Shown: positions 41,684 to 48,361 of the stretch, one piece after another
How positions within the stretch are numbered: position 1 is the first letter of the stretch
Layout of the letters: each line of letters opens with the position of its first letter
Origin: an uncultured Bacilli bacterium
Lineage (GTDB): Bacteria > Bacillota_I > Bacilli_A > RF39 > UBA660
Direction of reading: 5' to 3'
DNA length: 52,150 nucleotides
Assembly (NCBI GenBank): GCA_947631045.1
Contig: CANRJV010000003.1
Coordinates: 1-52,150 of the forward strand
Position numbers and translations under genes: made by a program
The notes under the pieces: generated by a model
Told to the model about the DNA's origin: nothing
Databases searched by the model: none
What the model saw: only the letters and a program-made list of their open reading frames with translations

Positions 41684-43467
41684 TGAATACAAAGAGTGAA
41701 ATTGCTCCAAAAGGAATGGAGTTTAAACCGACAGAATTTAGAATTGGCGGAAAATTTTCCACTATAATTACAATTGTTAGTTTTCCTAAGAATATTTATG
41801 TCGGTTATTTATCAGACATTACCAATATTTCTGGAGTAAAACTAGTTATTAAACATATTCCAATTCAATTTGCTGTATTGCAAAAAATGATTAATAAAGA
41901 AGTTGCGGATTTAAAAACTCGTTATCAATCTGAAAGAGATAATACGATGCAAGAAAAGATTCGGCAAGATTATGAGTCATTGGAACAATTTGTTAGTATG
42001 CTTGCCGCGACTGATGCCCGTATTTTTGACTTTCAAATGCATTTAATGCTTACTGCTAATAGTAAAGAAGAACTAGATATGAAAAAAATGGAAGTTAAAA
42101 GTTACCTAAATGCTTTAGGCATGGGTGGCGTAGCTTTAATGTTTGAACAAGAAAAAGTTTTAAAGAGTATTGTTCCAATCTTCCCTAAACAAGATATTGA
42201 AGATAGAGTAGGTACTCCTATCCCATCTATTACTATTGCGGCAATGTATCCTTATGTTTTTGATAGCATCAAGGATCCAGGCTTATCTTGCTTATTTGGT
42301 GTAGACTTTTCTGGTGGAGTTGTTTTATTCAACCAATTCTTATATCAAATAAGAAATGAAAGTAACCGAAATAATGCCAATATGATTTTACTTGGTACTT
42401 CTGGTACTGGTAAATCAACTGCGGCAAAACTTCTTTTAAGAACGCATATTAGAAATGGTTGTAAAATCGTGGCCATTGACCCTGAAGGTGAATTAGAAGA
42501 AATGACCAAATCTATTGGGGGTGACTTCTTAGATTTAGGTAAGGGCGGCGATTTTGGGATGATTAACCCACTTGAAATCGTTGTTGATGTTGACGAAGAT
42601 GAAATTTCTCAAGGTTTAGGCTATACAGTTTTAACTAGAACCTTACAACAAGTAAGAGCTTTCATGAAATATTATAGTCCTTCGATTGAAGAAGATGTTT
42701 TAACACTATTTAGTGAAGTTCTACAAGATACTTATAAAAGATATCGGATCGATTATGATACCGATTACACTAAATTAACTAGTGAAATGTATCCAACTTT
42801 TGATGATGTTTATGCCACTATTCAAGGACGTCTTTTATCGATGGTTGATGCTACTCATGAAAGAGATGTTATGGAAAGACTAGAATTAAAGATAAGACCT
42901 TTAGTAAAAGAATTAAGATATTATTTTACTGGTCATACTTCTTTAAAAATTAATAGTGATATGATTGTCTTTAATATTAGAGAATTAATGAATAGTGATG
43001 AAAATATTAAAAATGCTTTATTCTTTAATATTTTAAAATATGCTTGGGGTTTATGCTTAGATAAAGATGTTAATACTATCATGATGGTTGATGAAGCCCA
43101 TGTCTTATTAGAGTCTCATAATGAATTAGGTGCCGAATTCTTAGCCCAAATTCAAAGAAGAAGTCGAAAATACAATACTGGTACTTTAATTATTACACAA
43201 CAACCAACCGACTTTGCGGCACCATCCATAATTCAACATGGTAAAGCTATCTTTGATAATGCTTCATATTACTTAATTATGGGCTTAAGGAAACAAGCTG
43301 TTGAAGATTTAGCCCAATTAATTGATTTAAATGAAAGTGAAAAAGAGGGCATTAAATTCTATCCTCAAGGTCAAGGTTTATTCATTTGTGGTAATAGAAG
43401 AATGAGAATTAATGTTGTGGTTACTCAAGAAGAACTAGATTCTTTTGGGGTAACAAGAATAGGTTAA
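41683..43467 (+). CDS. VirB4-type T4SS ATPase, C-terminal part
   Basis: This ATPase has 594 residues. The first about 200 residues hold the rest of the VirB4 N-terminal domain (PIQFAVLQKMINKEV, DLKTRYQSERDN, FDFQMHLMLTANSKEELD). The RecA-like motor has Walker A GTSGTGKST (about 237-245), AIDPEGELEEM, Walker B MMVDEAH (467-473) and QIQRRSRKYNTGTLIITQQPTDF with the sensor Gln. It powers substrate or pilin movement in type IV secretion. It is the last gene of the + arm before a strong terminator. No VirD4-like coupling ATPase is seen in the window. Confidence 0.92.
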   Translation: MNTKSEIAPKGMEFKPTEFRIGGKFSTIITIVSFPKNIYVGYLSDITNISGVKLVIKHIPIQFAVLQKMINKEVADLKTRYQSERDNTMQEKIRQDYESLEQFVSMLAATDARIFDFQMHLMLTANSKEELDMKKMEVKSYLNALGMGGVALMFEQEKVLKSIVPIFPKQDIEDRVGTPIPSITIAAMYPYVFDSIKDPGLSCLFGVDFSGGVVLFNQFLYQIRNESNRNNANMILLGTSGTGKSTAAKLLLRTHIRNGCKIVAIDPEGELEEMTKSIGGDFLDLGKGGDFGMINPLEIVVDVDEDEISQGLGYTVLTRTLQQVRAFMKYYSPSIEEDVLTLFSEVLQDTYKRYRIDYDTDYTKLTSEMYPTFDDVYATIQGRLLSMVDATHERDVMERLELKIRPLVKELRYYFTGHTSLKINSDMIVFNIRELMNSDENIKNALFFNILKYAWGLCLDKDVNTIMMVDEAHVLLESHNELGAEFLAQIQRRSRKYNTGTLIITQQPTDFAAPSIIQHGKAIFDNASYYLIMGLRKQAVEDLAQLIDLNESEKEGIKFYPQGQGLFICGNRRMRINVVVTQEELDSFGVTRIG

Positions 43468-43470
43468 AAA

Positions 43471-43502
43471 AATTCCGGATTATTAAAATCTGGAATTTTT
43501 TT
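43471..43502. terminator. Bidirectional terminator after the VirB4 gene
   Basis: An 11-bp stem AATTCCGGATT/AATCTGGAATT with one G-U pair is followed by T on the + strand, with an A-run on the other side serving the MraZ-like gene. Confidence 0.8.
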
Positions 43503-43507
43503 AGGCT

Positions 43508-43933
43508 TTATTTTAGACTTTTAGTAATACTCAAATATCTACCATAACCTTTAATTTTAAAAGTATCACCATGTTCCCAATCACTTTGACTAATAAGGGA
43601 ATTAGATACTAAAAGGCGATATTGATCATCAATTTTGACTATATCATCTAATTCCGCACAAATTGCGGCAATTTTAGTGGTTATTTCCGTATATTGCTCA
43701 TAACTTAAATTAGGATTTTTTAAAAATTTTTCGTAACGATTTAAAATTTCCCGATAAGTACTAGCTAAATAAATTCTTAATTCTAAATCATTATTAACTA
43801 GTTTCTTTTGCACAGCCACTTCTTTATTAGAACTCATTATTGGTTTATGAGTAAATTTAGGAAGTCCAATTCTATTTTTTTCATCCATTTTAGAAACCAC
43901 TGATTCCCCAATAAAATATTCATCATTTAACAT
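43508..43933 (-). CDS. MraZ/AbrB-fold DNA-binding-like protein
   Basis: The protein has 141 residues and two beta-barrel-like repeats typical of MraZ (SpoVT-AbrB fold): MDEKNRIGLPKF near the N-terminus and IDDQYRLLVSNSLISQSDWEHGDTFKIKGYGRYLSI at the end, with a helical section between. It lacks the exact D-x-K-G-R and D-x-x-G-R signatures of MraZ, so it is a divergent relative. It is not beside mraW or ftsL as true mraZ is. GAGGGG precedes the ATG, and a CCTCA/TGAGG hairpin overlaps that site. A regulator role is inference. Confidence 0.6.
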   Translation of the reverse strand: MLNDEYFIGESVVSKMDEKNRIGLPKFTHKPIMSSNKEVAVQKKLVNNDLELRIYLASTYREILNRYEKFLKNPNLSYEQYTEITTKIAAICAELDDIVKIDDQYRLLVSNSLISQSDWEHGDTFKIKGYGRYLSITKSLK

Positions 43934-43940
43934 AAAAACC

Positions 43941-43954
43941 CCTCACAATTGAGG
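43941..43954 (-). promoter_or_regulatory. Hairpin at the 5' end of the MraZ-like transcript
   Basis: On the minus strand CCTCA-ATTG-TGAGG. The 3' arm is part of the ribosome binding site, and the 5' arm is within a few bases of the predicted transcript start. Confidence 0.5.
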
Positions 43955-43957
43955 TAT

Positions 43958-43986
43958 ATAATAGCATTTTTCTTTAAATTAGTCAA
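43958..43986 (-). promoter_or_regulatory. Promoter of the MraZ-like gene
   Basis: On the minus strand TTGACT, a 17-base spacer and TATTAT, close to consensus. Confidence 0.75.
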
Positions 43987-43990
43987 ATTT

Positions 43991-44605
43991 TTAGTGGCCA
44001 ATAATGAATGAAGTTATATATAAAACAGTTGAAATAATTGCTCCACCGATAAGGATAAGGGTCGTAAATCCGGCTTTACCATAGTCAATAAAGTTTAAAT
44101 CTTCTTCTACTGGCATAAAATTAGCCATGGTTTCATTGGTTCTTACTAATCGTGGTTGTTTATTTTTACCACTTAAAATTTCATTATCATGATTATTAAT
44201 CATAACTTGAATTATTTTACTGGCTGGATTATTAATAAATCCTTCTTCATAGGAAATTAAAACTGGTATCCCTAAAGAGGAAAGATGCATTTCTTCCTCT
44301 TCTTTATTATGACTTTTAACAAAGTCATTTAAGGTTAAGTACATATTCATAAAACTAATAATGAAAGCTTGCTCTTGTTCACTTAAATTATTTTTATATA
44401 GAAGTTCTAAAATATAAATTACTTGAAAAATTTCTTTAGGGCTTAGATAAAATAAATTGGGATTTAATAAAGATAGATTAACATGAATTAGAGGCATCTT
44501 AAAAAAGCCATCGTATTCTAGAATTAAAGTATTATTTTCGATTCTAAAAAATTGTAAATTAGGAAATATACTTTGGAATTTTTTTAAATACTCTTCATTA
44601 TTCAT
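43991..44605 (-). CDS. Tail-anchored protein of unknown function
   Basis: The protein has 204 residues. The soluble N-terminal part (about 1-180) is mixed alpha/beta and Leu-rich (NEEYLKKFQSIFPNLQFF, PKEIFQVIYILELLYKN, EQEQAFIISFMNMY), and the chain ends in one membrane helix (about 184-203, TLILIGGAIISTVLYITSF). No signal peptide is visible, so the soluble part should face the cytoplasm. No family is recognised. The ATG at 44605 has AGGTGG upstream; the longer reading to 44653 lacks a site. It is divergent from sufB and follows the MraZ-like gene's promoter region. Confidence 0.65.
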   Translation of the reverse strand: MNNEEYLKKFQSIFPNLQFFRIENNTLILEYDGFFKMPLIHVNLSLLNPNLFYLSPKEIFQVIYILELLYKNNLSEQEQAFIISFMNMYLTLNDFVKSHNKEEEEMHLSSLGIPVLISYEEGFINNPASKIIQVMINNHDNEILSGKNKQPRLVRTNETMANFMPVEEDLNFIDYGKAGFTTLILIGGAIISTVLYITSFIIGH

Positions 44606-44698
44606 ACATCCACCTATTATAAATATTTTACCGCGAGAAAAATGAAAATACAATTGTTTTTGGGTTTGTTTTATTGTATTATATGTAATGGGATTAAT

Positions 44699-45991
44699 AT
44701 GGAAAGAAAATTAGATAAAAATTTTATAACATGGCTTTCTCATAAAAAAGGGGAAGACGCTAAAATGCTTGAGTTTCGACTTAAGTCTTTTGCCATGTTT
44801 GAAAAATTAGATAATCCTTCTTTTGGTCCGAAGATTAATCTGAATTTTGCTAATATTAATTACTATAAAAGTGATACCGATAAAGTGACAGATAAATGGG
44901 AAGATGTTCAAGGTGAAATTAAAGATACCTTTAAATCTTTAGGAGTAATTGAAGCCGAAGAAAAATATTTAGATGGTGTTTCTAATCAATATGAAAGTGA
45001 AGTTGTTTATCATCATAATAAAACAGATAAAGAAATAATTTTTATGAGTACAGATGATGCTTTAAAAAAATATCCTGACCTTTTTTATAAATATTTTAAT
45101 CATTTAGTAAATTATGCGGAAAATAAATATACCGCTTTAAACGGAGCTTTATGGAGTGGCGGTTCATTTATTTATATTCCTCCACATACCCATTTAGATA
45201 GACCTTTGCAAAGTTATTTTCGAATTGATAGTGAATCTTTAGGCCAATTCGAAAGAACGATTATAATTGTGGATGATGATAGTAGTTTAGAATATATTGA
45301 AGGATGTACCGCTAAGAGTTATTCGACTTCTTCTTTGCATGCGGGAGTAGTGGAAATTTATGTGGGAAAGAATGCCCGATGCCGTTATTCCACCATTCAA
45401 AATTGGTCGACCGATGTTTATAATTTGGTAACCAAAAGAGCCATTGTAGATGAAAACGGAATTATGGAATGGGTCGATGGTAATATTGGTAGCCAAGTAA
45501 CAATGAAATATCCTAGTTGTATTTTAAAAGGGGCTAATGCTGTTGGTAATAGTTTATCTATTGCTTATGCGAAAGAAAATCAAGCTTTAGATGCTGGGGC
45601 TAAGATGATTCATCTAGGAAAAAATACTAGAAGTAATATTATAAGTAAAAGTATTGCGGAAAAAGGGGGAGTTAGTAACTACCGGGGAATGGTGAAAATA
45701 ACTAAAGACGCTACTAATTCTATGGCCAAAGTTAAATGTGATACTTTAATATTAGATGATATTTCGAGTAGTAATACTTATCCTAAAAATATTTTAGAAA
45801 ATGAAAGTAGTACTTTAGAGCACGAAGCCACTATTTCAAAGGTAAGTGAAGAAAAATTAAATTACTTAATGAGTAAAGGTTTATCGGAAGATAAATGTAA
45901 AGAATTATTAATTATGGGTTTTATTGCGGACTTTAAAAAGGAACTACCAATGGAATATGCAGTTGAATTAAATAGATTAATTAAAGATTAA
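44699..45991 (+). CDS. sufB: Fe-S cluster scaffold protein SufB
   Basis: SufB is the core scaffold of the SufBC2D complex for Fe-S cluster assembly. The 430 residues contain the typical start KMLEFRLKSFAMF, NGALWSGGSFIYIP, EYIEGCTA, SLHAGVVEI, YSTIQNWSTDVYNLVTKRA, MEWVDGNIGSQVTMKYPS, DAGAKMIHL, ISKSI, YRGMV, SNTYP, HEATISK and the end ELPMEYAVELNRLI. It is about 35-45 residues shorter than usual at the N-terminus. No sufC, sufD, sufS or sufU is in the window. The ATG at 44699 is chosen because it begins the family's N-terminus; an ATG at 44642 would add a hydrophobic stretch with no site. Confidence 0.93.
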   Translation: MERKLDKNFITWLSHKKGEDAKMLEFRLKSFAMFEKLDNPSFGPKINLNFANINYYKSDTDKVTDKWEDVQGEIKDTFKSLGVIEAEEKYLDGVSNQYESEVVYHHNKTDKEIIFMSTDDALKKYPDLFYKYFNHLVNYAENKYTALNGALWSGGSFIYIPPHTHLDRPLQSYFRIDSESLGQFERTIIIVDDDSSLEYIEGCTAKSYSTSSLHAGVVEIYVGKNARCRYSTIQNWSTDVYNLVTKRAIVDENGIMEWVDGNIGSQVTMKYPSCILKGANAVGNSLSIAYAKENQALDAGAKMIHLGKNTRSNIISKSIAEKGGVSNYRGMVKITKDATNSMAKVKCDTLILDDISSSNTYPKNILENESSTLEHEATISKVSEEKLNYLMSKGLSEDKCKELLIMGFIADFKKELPMEYAVELNRLIKD

Positions 45992-46007
45992 AAAAATTTC
46001 TAATATG

Positions 46008-46034
46008 CCAATTCTTATAGAATTGGTCTTTTTT
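46008..46034 (+). terminator. sufB terminator
   Basis: The stem CCAATTC/GAATTGG with loop TTATA and a T-run. Confidence 0.8.
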
Positions 46035-46147
46035 TGTCTTAAAAAGAGTCTTTTTTGAGAATTTTTATGCCCAATTTCCTAGCATTTTGGCAGTTTGGTA
46101 ATTTAGGGGTTTTATGCTAAGGTATTAATTTAAGAAAGGAGGATATT

Positions 46148-46540
46148 ATGAACAATGTTATTTTAGTTGGTCGATTAACCCAAAATCCGGAGATTATTGA
46201 AATTGAAGAAAATAAAAAAGTAACGACTGTTATTTTAGCAGTTAATCGGAATTTTAAAAATTCGGAAGGTATTTATGAAACGGATTTTGTTCGGTGTATT
46301 TTATGGAATAGTGTGGCTGCCACGACGACCGAATATTGTCATGTGGGCGATGTAATTGGGATTAAAGGCCGACTTCAAACTAGTAAATATATTGATGAAA
46401 ATGATAAAATGCATTATGTCACGGATGTCATTGCCGAACGAGTTACTTTCTTATCAACGGGCAGAAAAAAAGAAATAAATATTAAAGAACCAGTCGAAGA
46501 CAAAGATATTTTAATGCTTAATGATTTATGCGAAAATTAA
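46148..46540 (+). CDS. ssb: Single-stranded DNA-binding protein, short form
   Basis: This OB-fold protein has 130 residues: MNNVILVGRLTQNPEI, TTVILAVNRNFKN, TDFVRCILWNSVAATTTEYCHVGDVIGIKGRL, and VIAERVTFLS. The usual Gln/Gly-rich linker and acidic D-D-x-P-F tip are missing; the end reads DKDILMLNDLCEN. The tip normally recruits RecA, RecG, PriA and others, so this may be a specialised paralogue (like competence SsbB) or the lineage's variant. AAGGAGG lies 6 bases before the ATG. It is alone, not between rpsF and rpsR. Confidence 0.88.
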   Translation: MNNVILVGRLTQNPEIIEIEENKKVTTVILAVNRNFKNSEGIYETDFVRCILWNSVAATTTEYCHVGDVIGIKGRLQTSKYIDENDKMHYVTDVIAERVTFLSTGRKKEINIKEPVEDKDILMLNDLCEN

Positions 46541-46598
46541 AGGGTGAAAAGAAGTAATAAAATGAAGAAAGATTATTATAATTTAGTAAGGTGAAGAA

Positions 46599-47375
46599 AT
46601 GAAAAATCTTTTTAAATATATGGGAATTGCCCTCGTTTTATTAGTTAGCTTCTATTATACTGAAAAGATGAGTAAAATTGTGGTGAACAATAGTAGTTTA
46701 GTAAAAGAAATAAATCGGAATAGTAAAGATTATAATGTGGCTTCCGTTAGTGCCATTATTGAAGATGATTATATAATTCCTGGTCTTAATGGTTATGCCG
46801 TTAATGTTCTAAAAAGTTATAATAATATGCGTTATTTAGATACCTTTAATTCTTATTATTTAGAATATGATAAAATAACTCCCGATATATCCTTAGAAAA
46901 TAACAAAGATAAGATTATTAAATTTGGTAATCCGAGTAAAAATAATATAGCTCTAGTTATTCAAGATAATCAAGATATAATTAATTATGCCAGTAGTATG
47001 GGCATCAAGATAACGAGATTAGTAGATAGTAAAACCTTTGATAAAAATAGTATATATGAACAGATAAATAATGATTATGAAAATTATTCTAAAGTAGAAG
47101 CGATGTTAGACAATAATAATGTTAATAAAAATATTTGCTTTGTTAGTAAAAATATTAAAGATGTTTGCTTAAAAAATAAAAAATATTTAGTTGAAGCAAG
47201 TGTTAGTTTAAATAGTTATAATTTAGCGAGTATTAAAGATAGTTTAAAAAGTGGTTATGTGATATTTATTAATGATAGTGTTTCTCTTACAGATTTTAAA
47301 TTATTGGTTAAACAAATTAATTATCAAGATCTAAAAATTAATTATTTAAGTGAATTAATAACAGAAGAAAGATAG
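46599..47375 (+). CDS. Anchored exported protein, possibly a degenerate polysaccharide-deacetylase fold
   Basis: The protein has 258 residues. One N-terminal membrane helix (about 6-22) anchors an extracellular part. The order IIPGLNGYAVNVLKSY, NKDKIIKFGNPSKNNIALVIQDN, IINYASSMGIKITRLVD and a closing SGYVIFINDSVSLTDFKLLVKQINYQDLKINYLSELI looks like a NodB-type deacetylase barrel whose catalytic Asp and His residues are not kept. This reading is tentative. AAGGTGA precedes the ATG and TATAAT lies at 46577-46582. It is next to ssb but has its own promoter and terminator. Confidence 0.6.
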   Translation: MKNLFKYMGIALVLLVSFYYTEKMSKIVVNNSSLVKEINRNSKDYNVASVSAIIEDDYIIPGLNGYAVNVLKSYNNMRYLDTFNSYYLEYDKITPDISLENNKDKIIKFGNPSKNNIALVIQDNQDIINYASSMGIKITRLVDSKTFDKNSIYEQINNDYENYSKVEAMLDNNNVNKNICFVSKNIKDVCLKNKKYLVEASVSLNSYNLASIKDSLKSGYVIFINDSVSLTDFKLLVKQINYQDLKINYLSELITEER

Positions 47376-47390
47376 CCCTTTCTTTTTTTT
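47365..47390 (+). terminator. Terminator after the deacetylase-like gene
   Basis: The stem AAGAAAG/CTTTCTT with loop ATAGCC, overlapping the stop codon, and a T-run. Confidence 0.65.
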
Positions 47391-47398
47391 AGCTTCTA

Positions 47399-47407
47399 TG
47401 TTAGAAT
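47399..47407 (+). promoter_or_regulatory. Extended -10 promoter of the 47436 gene
   Basis: TGtTAGAAT, then AAAGAGTGATG before the ATG. Confidence 0.5.
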
Positions 47408-47435
47408 AGATAATTAATTAGAAAAGAGTGATGAA

Positions 47436-48290
47436 ATGTCGAATGATAATGAAACTTTTTATATGAAAATGTTTACTATTGAAACAAATGAAAGTTGGTT
47501 GAAAGAAACAGAAGGATACCATCAATTTGTAAGAACTAAATTAGAGGGGGCAATTTCTAAATTTGCTTATGGGTCTTATTCTATGCAAATAATTAAGCAA
47601 TGTTGGGGTTTCCTTGAAGGCTTAGATTTAAGAACTTTAAGTTATGTAGTGATTTTTTTGAAAAAATATAATTTAATAGATGTTTATATTGATAAAAATT
47701 ATGATGTTAATTGTGTTTCAGGGCAAGAATTAACACCAGAAATTATTTGGGATGCTTATAAAAAAGAATTAGCTTATGTTAATGAAAAAACTGACAAAAT
47801 TACAAAACCTAGTATTTTTGAAAGATTAAATGGTTTTGAAACAATCGAAGAAAGACAAGCTCATATTAAGGAACTTAGTCAAAATTATCAAGAAAGTTTA
47901 AGAGAAACTCAATATGAAAATGCTTATAATAAATTTATTATGGATAGAGAAAATGGCTTATATAGAATATTAGAGCATGCCTTAATTGATTTTGATTTTA
48001 GAGGTTTTGTTCTAACCTATAATAATTGGCATATTAGTTATAGCTTTATTAAAGAATTTTGTGATAAATATGGAATTGAAGTTAATATGATAGAAAGAAA
48101 TGATAAGATTAATAAAGATTTATTAGTTAATATTACAACAATTGAGGATATTAGATATCTTTTCCAATGCTTCTTTGGCGAGTTACAAAAAATAGAGCAT
48201 TATAGTAAAAGACAAGACCAATTATGGGAAGAAAATAAATCCTTTGTGAGTAATAATAAAGAATGGTTAGAGAAAAGAAAAGGTAGATAA
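47436..48290 (+). CDS. Soluble protein of unknown function
   Basis: The protein has 284 residues, with no signal peptide or membrane helix. It is mostly helical, rich in Glu, Lys, Tyr and Asn. Segments include WGFLEGLDLRTLSYVVIFLKKYNLIDVYID, a charged central region with NEKTDKITKPSIFERLNGFETIEERQAHIKEL, and a C-terminal RYLFQCFFGELQKIEHYSKRQDQLWEENK. I do not recognise a family. It is monocistronic with promoter, GAGTG site and a terminator. Confidence 0.7.
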   Translation: MSNDNETFYMKMFTIETNESWLKETEGYHQFVRTKLEGAISKFAYGSYSMQIIKQCWGFLEGLDLRTLSYVVIFLKKYNLIDVYIDKNYDVNCVSGQELTPEIIWDAYKKELAYVNEKTDKITKPSIFERLNGFETIEERQAHIKELSQNYQESLRETQYENAYNKFIMDRENGLYRILEHALIDFDFRGFVLTYNNWHISYSFIKEFCDKYGIEVNMIERNDKINKDLLVNITTIEDIRYLFQCFFGELQKIEHYSKRQDQLWEENKSFVSNNKEWLEKRKGR

Positions 48291-48317
48291 GAGGCTAGAC
48301 TTTAGTCTCTTTTTTTG
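48290..48317 (+). terminator. Terminator before the RNase J gene
   Basis: The 8-bp stem AGAGGCTA/TAGTCTCT has one G-U pair and a T-run. The RNase J -10 box follows at once. Confidence 0.7.
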
Positions 48318-48324
48318 TTATAAT
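48316..48324 (+). promoter_or_regulatory. Extended -10 promoter of the RNase J gene
   Basis: TGtTATAAT directly downstream of the terminator's T-run. Confidence 0.6.
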
Positions 48325-48361
48325 TAATCCATCGAAAAAACTTTTAGAAAGAGTGATTATT

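Noticed and set aside
33709..43467. Calling the T4SS-like block a conjugative element
   Set aside because: No relaxase, coupling protein, integrase or flanking repeats in the window. I keep it as T4SS-like only.
44642..44698. Upstream ATG that would extend SufB by 19 residues
   Set aside because: No ribosome binding site, and the added hydrophobic stretch does not fit SufB. The ATG at 44699 begins the family-like N-terminus.
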